From Anthopleura xanthogrammica (lineage: Eukaryota > Cnidaria > Anthozoa > Actiniaria > Actiniidae), in the NCBI GenBank assembly GCA_964019055.1, contig OZ025213.1, positions 3,186,722-3,250,721 of the forward strand: DNA of 64,000 bases. The letters run 5' to 3'. Below are positions 28,301 to 38,966 of this stretch, one piece after another. The notes beneath the pieces were generated by a model. It saw only the letters and a list, made by a program, of their open reading frames with translations. It was not told the DNA's origin and searched no databases. The translations under genes and the position numbers were made by a program. How positions within the stretch are numbered: the first letter of the stretch is position 1; every line of letters starts with the position of its first letter.

Positions 28301-30965
28301 CATGCAGGAAAAAGTAACACATGAACAATACTACAAACCTTTTCTTTCTGCTTTTTCTTCTCTTTCTTTTCTTTTTCAAGTTGAAGCTGCAAAAAAAATA
28401 AGACATTTTATATATAAAAATAAAAATGGTGTTTCTCTGTTTTATTTTATTCCAGATACCTTTTCCAGCCTTCTTGTTTCTGCTTCTTCTATTGCACGCA
28501 ATTTCTCTTCCTCTTCTTTTTTTCTTCTTTCTTCTTCAAGACGTAGCTGTTCTAACTGCTGTTGCATCTGCTTTACCAAGGCTTTGTTGGGCTTTTTGAC
28601 TTTCTTCTCTTCTTCCTCTCCTGCTTTCTTCTTTTTCTTTTTCTTCTTTTTCTTTTTCTCTTCTGTTTCTTCTGCTCCATCATCTTCTCCAGCAGCTGGT
28701 TCAGTGCTTTCATCAGGCACTTTATCTTGTGTTTCTGTCGATAATTCTTGGGGTTCATCTGTAGTTGGTGGTGAGCTTGCTTCTTTTTCTAAAGAGTAAA
28801 ATTACAAGAAATTATGAATGCATGCATGGAGGAATGGAATGGGATTACATAGATGGATGGCTAGGAAAAGTAGATGTATAGGATGGAACCATTGATGGAT
28901 GGATGGATGGATTAGAGGGAGGGAGGAAGGGAATGGGATGGGATCCATGCGATTTGTGAATGGGTTATTGGATAGAATAGATTAAAGGATTGATCAGGAT
29001 TTAGATACAGTATATACAAATTTATTGAAATTCAATTAATTAATTACATTCAATGCCAGCTTACTCGTACCTGTTGAGACATCAGATGTTTTGGACTTAA
29101 TCTCTGTGTCATCTGTTTGTTCATCCTTTGTCTGTTCCTGTGACATTTCATCTCCCTCTGTCTTCGCAGGTTTTTTCCCTTTTTGTTTTTGCTTTTCTTT
29201 TTCTAGCGCCCGCTTCTTCTTTTCCCTTTCTTTCTTCTCAGCACGTTTTTGAGCAGCTGTCTTGATAACTGGCTCATCATCATTATTATCATCATCTCCT
29301 TCCACCTCTTTTGATTTCTTTTGTGATTCCATTTTCTTTTCGTCTTTCTCTGTTTCTGGTTCCTGTGCAACATACAAATTTCATTAAACTCATGTCAAGG
29401 CATTAGGTAACTCATAACAGAAAATCCTTTTCGTCTGAAAATGTGGGTTCTCCACTGTCTTCATTCAGAAGATGTTTGACAATAATTGGCTGTTCTCATT
29501 TTTAACGCATGGATACACAAAGCATAGAAACGAGTTATTGAGACCTCTTTTCAGTGTTTGGATATAAGATAAAACACTTTTTCTCATAATCAAACAGACT
29601 TGAATGATAAATTTGTCTTACTTGTTTAGGTTGTTCTTTAGCTGCCCCTTCTGTTATATTTAATGACTCAATTTCATTAAGAACATCATCTTCCCTGTAA
29701 AGAATACAATCAAACATGAACATCTAGCCTAGATACTTTTGGGAGAGTCTAAGGAGTGTTGTGAAAATGGCATGATTTATTTTATTGACACTAGTCTGAT
29801 GACGATTAACCTGATGAGACGTTCATCTTACAGCCCTTTTCATATTTTCTATATCCTACTGAATCCAGACATCTGGCACAAGGTGAAAATGGCATGATTT
29901 ATTCTATTGAAACTGAGTAGTCTATTGCCGATTAACCTTATCACTTATCAAACGTTCGTCTTTACAGCCCTTTCCATATTTCTGTATCCTATTGAATCCA
30001 GTTGTCTGGCATTTTGGCTACTGTCAATCAAATTTAAGATGAGCCAAGTTCATTATGTTCACAAGCTATAAAGAAACTCCCATGTGAAAATGGTAGTCTA
30101 TACATAGGAATTTCCTTATCAGTTGATCAGAATAAACTTGGCCAGTTCCAAGATTGATCGAAGCCAAAATGCCAGACATTTGGTGTCAGTTAGGTCACAG
30201 AACTATGAAAAGCACTATATGCAATTTGCATGTAGCAATGAAAACAGTGGTAATGAACCTTTGATTCACCCCCTCCAGGGTTCTCTCCTTTCTCTCCCCT
30301 CTCTTCCCTCTCTCTCTCTCCCCTCTTTGGACATCGCACTTGTTTGGTGAATTCAACATTATGAAAATATGGCTTCACGTAACCTCATCCTAAAGTGCTT
30401 AAATGTGAGGCTCATGAGGAATTGCAAAATCTATTGTTCCAGTCAACATGGCTGTCACATGAGAAAGGTCCATATTTAGAAGAGTGGCAGAAATTGAGAA
30501 TACTATATTTTTTGGGATCAAATATGCTTATTACCTTTATAATAGAAAAAATGGGAAAATATAAAATTGACAAAAATTTACTATAAATAGAATATTATGA
30601 GTAATTTAACACTTACATTTGTAAATTTTACAAATAACTTAAGCTTACGTATGCGTTTTTGATCCCAAAGATACTTTTTAGTTATTACTAGTAAGTTATA
30701 ATTCCCCTTAACTTGCTATATTTAAACTAATGTACACTCAAGGCATTGTCATTTATGTTTTAATATCTTTAATGACACATTTTTTGTTCAAATTTCACTT
30801 CACTGACCAATTTTACCTTCATTAGTCATCATTTTTGATGGAATCTTTTAATCAAGTTATTGAATCTAATTTCATTAAAATCTTACTTTCTGGTAAACAT
30901 TTTATCGATAATACGTACCAGTCATCGTTGGCCTTCTTCTTGCCTCCTTTCTTAGGCTTTCCCAT
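19334..30965 (-). CDS. EIF5B: Eukaryotic translation initiation factor 5B (eIF5B), 24 exons, about 1079 aa
   Basis: Translational GTPase that joins the 60S subunit to the initiation complex and positions Met-tRNAi; cytosolic. Exons 5' to 3': 30919-30965, 29622-29694, 29071-29362, 28460-28788, 28339-28386, 28141-28243, 27559-27690, 26905-26994, 26753-26817, 26606-26660, 26014-26051, 25342-25596, 25023-25133, 24683-24750, 24103-24244, 23537-23668, 22918-23100, 22166-22459, 21697-21828, 21498-21574, 20918-21050, 20359-20529, 19756-19917, 19334-19441. Total 3240 nt with every phase closing. The N-terminus [11 protein letters not shown] is typical and fixes the start. A charged Lys/Glu-rich, poorly conserved half runs to about residue 480. 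The GTPase core follows: G1 GHVDTGKT (497-504), G3 DTPGH (561-565), G4 NKVD across a junction (615-618), G5 SAHTG (683-687). Domains II-IV end in the conserved helix [13 protein letters not shown]. Somewhat shorter than human (1220 aa). A possible ATTAAA is at 19262-19267 on this strand. Convergent with VWA3. Confidence 0.96.
20637..20820. repeat. 34-bp minisatellite in an EIF5B intron
   Basis: About 5.4 tandem copies of a unit containing GCAACTACCATCGTGTGCAT plus GGGGTGAACCCTA, with minor variants (GGTAGGACC, GGTGGACC). Lies between exons 20359-20529 and 20918-21050. Confidence 0.9.
21215..21475 (-). mobile_element. tRNA-derived SINE with conserved central domain (copy 1, fullest)
   Basis: On the minus strand a tRNA-like head contains the B-box GGTTCAAGTCTCGCC. 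It is followed by CTGTGCTTCGAGGGCTTTTC, TCTGGGTTTTCCGG and TTTTCCTCCC, then a body ending ACCCTCGTAAAAACAAGG. The CT-rich centre recalls the conserved Nin-type domain of metazoan SINEs; that link is from memory and unchecked. Partial relatives: 36818-36966, 59216-59386 and, in the opposite orientation, 43461-43523. Confidence 0.65.
21948..22133. mobile_element. MITE family TAGACxTTTxTAGCTTGGGCGTAATG, copy 2
   Basis: Same arms as 14575-14772: CTTGGGCGTAATGTT and TTCAGACCACGTGTCATTC at the left, GAATGACACGTGAACTGAA at the right. The right end is decayed. EIF5B intron. Confidence 0.7.
23151..23371. mobile_element. MITE-like element, TACACCTATTTCAA family, copy 2
   Basis: TACACCTATTTCAAAACAAG at the left, TTTTTTGAAATAGGTGTA at the right. 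The inner inverted pair GAAATCTGAGACC / GATTTCAGATCTC adds to the hairpin. EIF5B intron. Confidence 0.65.
23798..24039. repeat. About 22-bp degenerate minisatellite
   Basis: Roughly 11 diverged units of the type GGTCATGTGCGGGTAGTGTCA. Drift between units suggests an old array. EIF5B intron 24103-23668. Confidence 0.85.
24789..24923. mobile_element. MITE family TAGACCCCTTGCAGCA, copy 1
   Basis: Ends TAGACTCCTTACATGTGAC and GCTGCAAGGGGTCTA. Both arms carry GCAGCTCAATTTGGA-type sequence and its complement around a short loop containing CTCCTGAGAATTGG. About 135 bp, TA-flanked, EIF5B intron. Other copies: 27242-27375, 40257-40396, 59825-59958, fragment 62816-62850. Confidence 0.8.
26142..26326. 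mobile_element. GGGGCGGATCCAGG-ended element, copy 2
   Basis: The right end CCTGGATCCGCCCC is intact. The left end is reduced to ATACAGGGGGAGGG with C/G runs inside. The interior CTAGAATTAGGCATTAGTTT matches copy 1. EIF5B intron. Confidence 0.6.
26391..26560. mobile_element. MITE family TAGAGGCTTTGCACCATCACG, copy 1
   Basis: Left TAGAGCCGGCTTTGCGCCAC, right GATGGTGCAAAGCCTCTA. Arms also pair ATGGCAGCCATGA with TCATAGCTGCCAT. A second copy is at 47658-47818. EIF5B intron. Confidence 0.7.
27242..27375. mobile_element. MITE family TAGACCCCTTGCAGCA, copy 2
   Basis: Intact left end TAGACCCCTTGCAGCACC and right end GAAAGGGGTCTA. Strong arms AATGCAGCTCAATTTGG / CCAAATTGAGCTGCTT. EIF5B intron. Confidence 0.8.
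29767..30180. repeat. Tandem duplication of about 120 bp plus inverted end in EIF5B intron 1-2 region
   Basis: ATGGCATGATTTATT... and CAGCCCTTTTCATATTT-type blocks occur twice (about 29767-29880 and 29886-30014). ATTTTGGCTACTG near 30011 is mirrored by AAGCCAAAATGCCAGACAT near 30162-30180. Likely a decayed hairpin element with an internal duplication. Confidence 0.6.
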
Positions 30966-31838
30966 GTTTTAGTCAACTCTTTCCTATATTTTCTATTCGA
31001 ATCTCATGAACTAAACTTGATGCTCGACTTCTGCTCGAATTTCTATGACTCGTCGACTTTAGAGAATTGAACAGTAATGTCATTGAAAATGGGTGAATAA
31101 ATACTCAAATTATAAAGTAAAACAAAATAAAGTTAACACAGAAACGTAAAGTCTTGTTAGGTTCGTAATTTAGTGCGCGTAGATGAAGTAAATTAACGAA
31201 ATTTTGAACGGTACTTTGGATCTTCTTTCTTATTCCTTTTTGCACATGGCGGATTGAGGGAAGTACTTCATGAATGGTGCAATCATGGTGTCACGTAACA
31301 AGTGTACTTGCGGGGGTGGAGTGGGGAAAATTTGGAACACAATAAGATTTTAGTCTTTTAAATGTGAAGTCAACAACAATATTCACTTCAAAATACGATT
31401 TTTAACAAACTATTGTCATTAAGATACCAAGAACTACTTAGTGAAAGATTGATAAATCTTTTCTCTCTAAAAATAAAAACAATGAAATTCCTGAAAAACA
31501 ATTTTAATTTTAATTTTAATTCTAAAAAATCCATGACTTCGTGTTTTTTAAACGCACTTGAGGGGTGAGCTTTCTCTTATGTTTTTTTGGGACAATCTGA
31601 TTTTATTTTTTGAAATTAGTTTTGGGCTTCCTTTGGTATTTTAACTTCGCGCGCAATTTTTTAAAGATTGGGATACCTTTGCTAACTAACAAACAAAATG
31701 GCGGATGGTTAGTGACAATGTTTATCATCGCGATTCACCAAAGTTATCCAATTTTACAAGGCTGATGCCCGTCAAGATTGAACGAAAAATAATAATATGA
31801 ATATGGGAACCTTTTAGCGTATTTTTCTTTCTGCGAAA
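30966..31838. promoter_or_regulatory. Shared divergent promoter region of EIF5B and TBC1D19
   Basis: The two start codons face away from each other across 873 bp. Two ATGGCGGA motifs (31246-31253 and 31698-31705) resemble the YY1-type core found near starts of housekeeping genes, one close to each side. No coding exon is seen. Whether one bidirectional or two separate promoters is used cannot be told from sequence. Confidence 0.5.
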
Positions 31839-34800
31839 ATGGATTTAAGGACAAAATCAGAGCAGATACAGTGGCTGACAGATGCTCTCCAAAACAGCTC
31901 ACTCTTCACAAAACTTAGAAAGGATTTTCAGGTAATTTTCATAGCTTAATCATTAAAGCCTTATATTACTGTGAAAAACTTGAGAGAAATTCAGTATATA
32001 TGTAATTTCAAACTTTTATCCCAAAGAAAGCGGTTTCCAAGTCTCATGTGTCACTAAATGTTGGGGATATGAAGGCAAGTATGCTAAAATATGTCAAAGA
32101 ATCAGGCTGGGATGTCACATTACAAAATGCTGTGTACAAGGAATTCAAAAGGTGTGTGACTGTCTGTCTGTCTGACTACTGTATTTGTCTGTAAGTCTGC
32201 ATGTTTATTCAGCAGTCTAGCATGCCTGTGCTTCTGTGTCTGTTTGGTCTGTCTGTTCTGTCTATCTGTCTGTTCTGTCTGTCTGTCGGTCTGTGATTTT
32301 TCTATTAAATTATTATTTATATACGGTATTTTAATCATTGATGCATTGCTTTCTTTTCAGAAACCCTTTACCTGATTCAAATGATACACCAGACTATGCT
32401 AAAAAGGAACCACTTGCATTCATCCGCAAAGCTCAAGTGAGTAAACGGTTGCATGATCGAGATAGACCTGTTCACTTGTATGTGACTTATGTGGTCCAGT
32501 ACGGCCTATAAGAGATATTTAAACATCAATAAGATGTCTCATATCTGTTCAAAAAAATATTTTATTTTATGATTCTACTTTTATTTTATTGTTACTTCTT
32601 CAGGCTACTTGGGAAAAGAGGATTGTAAAAAGTATCAATAGCATGTGTACAGAGTTAAGCCTTCCCCTGGCAACCAAGGTAACACAGAGAACATTCCTTT
32701 TTTAGAGCCAGTGAGGTAGTGGCAATGACCTCTATTATTATATATTACGATCCCCTAGGAAAACTAGAAAGAAATGTTACCCATTCCATGTTTCAAATAT
32801 TACTGCATATTCTCAATATTCTGTGAACTTGGTAGCTGCAAGTTTTCCATTGGAATTTGCTTTTTTTCCTGCTGGTAGTGAAAAATATAAAAGGTACTGA
32901 CTGCAGAGAAAGCCAATTTCACAACAAGCCATTGAAATGTCTGAGTTCACAGAATATTGAGAATTATCATAGTAAATGTGACTCCACTTTAGGTGCTTTA
33001 AAAACTCACTCATCCAAGGTGAAAAACAAAATTTTGGCTCTATTAGAATGACCTTCTCGTTAACTACCTTTATATTTATATTACCTTTACTCATAATCTT
33101 TTTTATATTTAGCGTTCTGCTATGGATCAGGCCAATATGTCCTCTAGATTTCAAACTCTGGGCTGTGATTTAGATGAAAAAGGTAATAAAATATCATAAA
33201 AATGATAAGCAATTCTTACTGGAACTGTGAGAAAAGTAACAATGTAATTTGGTTCATTTAACAGAATTTGAGAAAATTAAACCAGTGTATGCTCCAAAAG
33301 ACTTTTTTGAGGTGAGAGTGAATGTTTGTTTTAATAAGTTTATGGAATAAAATTATAGTATGTGTCATGTTTTAGTTATTGTGATGAATTACTGTAGATA
33401 TAGTTAAGTTTTTATATTTCATCCATCCATTAATCTATACATCACTTCCATCTAACCAACTGTTGCATCCATCTATTCTTTCATTCCATTCCAATCCATT
33501 AATCCCATCCAATCCCTTCTTATCAACCATCCCATTTGTCCTCGCCTATCATATCATCCCATTCATAATTCATGTTATTTATTAACAGGCACTAATTGCT
33601 GTTGAGAACCCCAACTTCACACCTTTACGAAAAACCCAAAGGTATTATGTCACTACAAAATCAATAATTTGAACTAAATAGTATTTAACTAGTATTTTGT
33701 TTGAAATTTTAAGATGCTTCTTTGCCAGAAATATTCCATTTGATCCTCCTCACAACATAGAGCAAATTTCGGATGAGTGTGAAAAGGCATGACACACGAC
33801 ACACGGCACTGTTATGGTGCAGAATGGACATGACACCAAATGTTGAATGTTTTCATACATGGCATTAACACAGTCACAGCAAGGTGCAGTCCATGCCGCA
33901 AGTTTTACATAGTCATAGGAAAACTTCTCTAACTTATTATCTTTTCTTGTCATTTAGTTCTAATAAAGGATGGGGCTTGATTCGAGTTAATCTCTACACC
34001 AAAAGTATTCAGGAATTGGTATAAACAGAAATTCATTTTCTCTTTAGTATAAAGCAAATGTTTTTAATCTGATGATCTTAGTATTTATAATCAGAAATTC
34101 TCTTACCTTTTAGAGGTCAGCATATCAAGAATTAGAACCTGGAACAAGTCAGTGTGGTGTGGATGATGCACCAAGCAGTTCTACAATAGGTTAGCTAGTC
34201 ATTGAGTGTGCAGTCCCAGAAAATATTCATGGCTTCCTCACTCTAGAAATTAAGGAGATTGAGATTGAAGTTGAAAAGAAAGTGGATACAAGGGTGGATC
34301 CAGGAATCCCTGAATCCGCCCTTGGGATATTTTGAAGGTTAACTCTACATCTTTGTGTTCCTGTGTGTGTGTTTGGGGAGGGGTTGGTTGATGTTTATTG
34401 GAAATGTTGTACAAAATCTACTTTATATATTATCTTTCACCATTAATGAGTTTTATTTGTATCAATATGTAGATTCTTTTGAAAGTGATTGGTTCAAGCT
34501 TGGCAAAAAGGGTGAGGTTCTATGATCTTGTCAAACTTACTTGTATTTGGAAGACACAAAACCTTAGAGAGGATAAATACATATTCCATATATAACCTCA
34601 TTGTGTTCACATTTCTTTTCTTTATTATTAGTCATCCAGAACAGAAGTGCTATTGCAGCTCGTCAGTATGCTAAGTACGGCTGTCCTTCAGGTCTGAGAG
34701 GGCAGATATGGCAACAAATTCTCTGCCTTAAAATTGATGATGTGGTAAGATTCTTGCACCATTAAAATATTACTACCATGCTGTAGTTATTGTCACCTAG

Positions 34801-37784
34801 AGGGGAATATTGAACTTTCTATATATATAACATATAATTTTATATTCTATTTTCAACCAGGATCTACTGTATTTTGAGCAGCTAAAAAATAATGTTATTC
34901 AACACAGCATGTTGGTTGACAGCTTGGTGATGAAGGTAAATAGTCTTGTAACTCAATTCTACACAATAGGGTCATTTATACAGGTGGGGAAATAAGACGA
35001 GTCTTACATAAGACACATCTTCCATAAGATACAAACTGACCATGTATAAGTAGTACAAAATTTTTAAGCCCTAGGGGAGAGGTGCCATAATGGGTGGAGG
35101 GAGGGGGGTCAAATGGCCATGTGATGGACAGGTGTGAACCTAAACCAAGGTTATCATTGTGTAACTAGAATTGTGTTTGTTGATGTGGCTTGATTTTCAT
35201 TTTAGGATATACGAATGACAGCAACAAATGATGATGATTATTTTGTGTTTGAAGATCTTTTGTATCAGGTAAAGTAACAAGACTTAACCCTAACCCCTCC
35301 AAAAAAAAGCTATAAAGTTTAGGACTGATTTCATTAAAATGCAATGTCAGATATGTTATCAATAGATGTTGAAGGTATGCATGAAAATGAAAGGAATGAA
35401 AATATTTTGTAAATATGAATGAGTGAGTGAATGTTGGTAAAGTCTTGGTGATGTGTTGGCCAAGACAGTGTTAGTCAAGTGTTGACAGTCCGTTGGCCAA
35501 CAGTCGGGCGATTGTCGATGTGTGTCCACTGGTCACATACATGATTACCAATGTTTAAATTATGTGTAATGTAATTTTTTCATCACAGGCCTTGCTAGTA
35601 TTTACCAGAGATACAGCAGTCTTGGACCACTTCCAGAATTCCAGCGCAACACCACCCAAATCATATATTAGAGGTACTAATAAGTACTACCCACAATGGT
35701 ATAATTGAACAACCTAAAATCAATGCAGACTCATACTCTAGTCCTTGCTGCCCCTGATTACGTACTACGTACTACATATGAGAGCAAAAATGTTAAAGAG
35801 TGCCGCCCTCGAATAAGAGCCACATTCATTCACAACATTGTGGCGCTTGTTAACATTTGCTTGTTATCATTTTTGTATTTTAAATGTTTTTCTTAATCTT
35901 TATGTACTATTTAAATATGCAACTAGGAAAACTAGGAGTGCAAGAGTTTGCTGTTGTGTACCCACCAAATGGTCAGTAAACTTTGTAAATTAATGTTTTG
36001 TTGTTGTTGTTGCTGCTGTTTCTTTGCTGTAATTGTTTTTGAATATCGATTGTTTTTATTTTCAGGGGTTATTCCATTCCATGGGTTTTCTATGCATGGT
36101 AAGCCATGACTGATTTTCTGTATTTTATTTACTGTACTCAGTGCTTCCTGTTACCTATCTTCCTTGCTCTCAGTGCTTCAGTACTTGATAAAGGTTTCAT
36201 AGTATTACAGTCAAACCTCTACACGACAGCCACCATTGGGACAAACTTTTGTGAAGAGATGGCCATTGTAGAGAGCTTGCCGTTTTGGAGAGTCAGCTTT
36301 TAGTGGAGGTTCTACAGTGATTTGTTAAACTGCTTCATAATAATGCTACTTTGATTGATATGCATTAACACTTCAACACTTTAATTCAGTAACCCATGTC
36401 AATGTTATCATTTATTTAACTATAGTAACAATTATTGTAGTGTTCATTTGACTGTTTTTCTTATGTTTTAGCTGCACCTCTGTGTTACATGTGTTCACAA
36501 GCTCCTCAACTGTACTTTTTATTCAGAGAATTATACACAAGGTTTGTATGACATTCTTGTTTGATTAAAAACCGATTGTAATATAATTTTAACTTTTTGT
36601 CATGTGTGTGGATTCTTCTAGATATTTCTTCAGATTGCACACAATCTCGTCTCATCCTCAGGTCAGTGAAATCAAGGTTTTTGTTGTAAGGAAGCGATGA
36701 AAAGGGTGTTGAGAAGAGGAGGGGAGGGGAGGAGTCAGGTAGAAGTGGATAAAAGGAGAGGAAGAAAGGAAAGGGAACAATTTAAAATAAAAAAGAAAGA
36801 AAGAAATGGGATGATTTTTGCAGAGGGAGGAAAACCAGAGAACCTGGAGAAATACTTGAAGCACATGAGAAAACCAACAAGCAACTCTATACTCATGTAC
36901 AACACCAAGCCCGGTAGGACATGAACTCAAGTCACATTGGTGAGAGGCAAGCACTCTCACCACCCATAAGTACAAACACTCCTCCCCAAATGTTGTAGAT
37001 AGGAGCTGTGTTTCAACATAATAAGTTGGTTAAACTTGAAAACTTACTAGATAATAATGTAATTATCTGTTACAGGGAATCTTATCACTGGGTATTCTGT
37101 TCGAGAATCTTCTCCAGACACATGAACCATCCTTGTTCTATCATCTCAAGGATGTAGGGGCTCCACCGTAAGTACCTAATGATTCCACTACTACCTCTTA
37201 CCACCCCACCCCTTCCAACCACACCCCTTTTAATCTCAGTAAAACGTTATGCAAGGATTACTCATTTACCTAATGTGTTTCACATGCAGGTTAAGACTTG
37301 TATTCAACTGGATGGTCTATGCCTTTTCTGGTTATCTGGCAACAGAACAAGTAAGTTTGTCAGCACCTGTTCCTCCCCCTAGGCCTCCCCGTAGAAAGAC
37401 TTTATTCTTTGACGTTTGGGTGATTTTTGGTGAAAACGATATTATTTTCTGGTTCAGGTTCTTTTACTGTGGGATAGGATACTCGCACATGATTCAATGG
37501 AACTCTTGCCAGGTATATAATTATCTTTTCTATTATTTTGCATTTCTTTCTATATATCTCTTCCTTCCTTCATTCCTCGCCTTCTTTCTTACTTTCTTTT
37601 ACTACTTTGTTTCACGAGCCAAATAATCACTCTAAAACCCAATGAATTGAATAAAATGTGTTTGTCATTTATCGTTAGTTCTCGCCATGGCTATCTTGTC
37701 ATATCGACGCTGTAATCTGATGGAAGTAACAAGTCTACAAACTGCACAGGTATCTCTTTCCTTTCTACCCTAACCGCCCCCCTT

Positions 37785-37815
<31 letters not shown>

Positions 37816-38006
37816 CAGAGCTCTAACTATTCCCTTTTTTCTTAAGAACTCTTTTCATTTTAACAAAGATTTTCTGATTAAATTCTTCATTTTCTATTTG
37901 CCAGACTGTCCTTGCAGATATTTCAACACTCAACGTCACCGCTCTTCTGCAGTACGTGTTGTTCCTTAAGCAGTACGACACTTCTTTTCTTCACGCTGGC
38001 TCCTGA
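31839..38006 (+). CDS. TBC1D19: TBC1 domain family member 19, 23 exons, about 539 aa
   Basis: Predicted Rab-GAP-fold protein. Exons: 31839-31931, 32027-32151, 32361-32436, 32604-32678, 33113-33182, 33265-33311, 33589-33641, 33958-34018, 34114-34189, 34473-34511, 34632-34744, 34861-34935, 35206-35268, 35589-35673, 35927-35971, 36066-36098, 36472-36541, 36622-36661, 37076-37167, 37290-37350, 37458-37512, 37679-37749, 37905-38006. Total 1620 nt, all phases closing. The N-terminal helical half includes MDLRTKSEQIQWLTDALQNS. The TBC domain starts around residue 255 with GLRGQIW and ends with the VLLLWDRILAHDSMELLP block. The usual YxQG glutamine-finger motif is not recognisable: the position appears to read PFHGFSMHAAPL, so classical dual-finger GAP activity is uncertain. 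Length is close to the human protein (526 aa). AATAAA at 38214-38219. Confidence 0.92.
32155..32295. repeat. Degenerate (CTGT)n / TCTGTCTG simple repeat
   Basis: GTCTGTCTGTCTG tracts alternate with diverged spacer sequence immediately after the donor of TBC1D19 exon 2. Confidence 0.8.
32806..32966. mobile_element. MITE-like element with CTCAATATTCTGTGAACT termini
   Basis: Exact 18-bp inverted repeats: CTCAATATTCTGTGAACT at 32812-32829 and AGTTCACAGAATATTGAG at 32944-32961. About 160 bp, non-coding, TBC1D19 intron. No second copy was noticed in this window. Confidence 0.65.
33758..33931. mobile_element. MITE family TAGAGCAGATTTCGTATG, copy 2
   Basis: TAGAGCAAATTTCGGATGAG at the left, a decayed mirror at the right (CATAGGAAAACTTCTCTA), and shared interior GAATGTTTTCATAC. 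TBC1D19 intron, ending 27 bp before exon 33958. Confidence 0.7.
36818..36966 (-). mobile_element. tRNA-derived SINE fragment, copy 2
   Basis: Same order as 21215-21475: TTTTTGCAGAGGGAGGAAAA, GAGAACCTGGAGAAAT, CACCAAGCCCGGTAGGACAT, then tRNA-like head sequence (GTGAGAGGCAAGCACTCTCAC) on the minus strand. The B-box is decayed. TBC1D19 intron. Confidence 0.65.
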
Positions 38007-38966
38007 ACAATCTTACTATACTAAGAGTTATCTTTCGTAAAAAGGCTTGACTTGTAAATTATGTACACTTTTCACGCGAATGTTTCACTGGATACTTTTT
38101 GTCGCCAAAGAATAACTGTAAGGTTTTAGTATTTTGTCAAAACAGTGTGACAAAAACTGCGGTTTCTTTGGTAAGTTCAAATGTAATGGTTTACTCGTCT
38201 TATTTATTACTAAAATAAATTATTTTGCACAGATTTTTGGTTGACTTATGGAAGTTGCTGTTGTTTGCATTGAAATGGCTTTTTTGTTTTTGTGAAATAC
38301 AAGGCGTACGTACTATTAATTATTTTGTCCTCTTTTTCTTTTTTCTTTTGACGGACTTACCTTAAACAAAAGCAAAAGAGTTCCTTTATTTGGAAGATTT
38401 TGGATTCAAAAGCCCTCTTTCTTTCAAAGTTCAGTCTCAACTTCGAGTTCCGTTCCAAGCGGCGAGCCTTTACACGTCTGTTGTTTTAGTTTTATTACTT
38501 CTTAGAAATGCTAAGTCCATTAATCCCATCTATCAATTACTGACCAACCACGTTCCAATGACTGAGACTATGTGTATTGTCAAGGTCTGTTTACAAACCA
38601 TTGACCTCTTAAGAGAAACAACAGGTCCATCAATAATGATGTTGTTGTGAGCAACTCGTAAAAAACGTCGGGTCTTTGTCAAAAAGCGATGAGCCATATT
38701 GCTGAAAAGTTTACTAAAAGTTATTCCATAGCAACCTTGAAATAGTTGAAGTCACCAAGCAGAATTTTATCCATTTTCTCTGATAATAATCTTGAAATAT
38801 CGGCAATTCGACAGATTTGATTATTGTTGAATATAGATTAACGTTTCTAAAGGTTGCTAGGCGATTTGTTTTACTAAAGTGATCGAACGTATCACACAAA
38901 CTTTGACAAAGTTAGAAGTTTCTAGTAGGATTCCAGGAACTGACCGACACCAGCAAAATTTCAATC
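38007..38966. other. Intergenic between TBC1D19 and gene D
   Basis: Holds the TBC1D19 3' untranslated region with AATAAA (38214-38219), then non-coding sequence. An X-box-like site lies at 38722-38735 and a GTTGCTAGG half-site near 38854. The short open frames at 38390-38650 and 38714-38899 show no features of a protein. Confidence 0.6.
38722..38735 (+). promoter_or_regulatory. Candidate RFX X-box upstream of gene D
   Basis: TATTCCATAGCAAC matches GTTRCCATRGYAAC at 11 of 14 positions, with the last ten exact. It lies about 230 bp before the start codon at 38967. A GTTGCTAGG half-site follows near 38854. Confidence 0.35.

Noticed and set aside
28302..28799. 165-codon plus-strand frame rich in Ser and Phe
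   Set aside because: It is antisense to the Lys/Glu-rich EIF5B exon 28460-28788, whose frame and splice sites are sound.
32813..33154. 113-codon minus-strand frame
   Set aside because: It covers a hairpin element and part of TBC1D19 exon 33113-33182 in antisense; no protein features.
38390..38650. 86-codon frame downstream of TBC1D19
   Set aside because: No splice context, no recognisable motif, and it follows the TBC1D19 polyadenylation signal in non-coding sequence.
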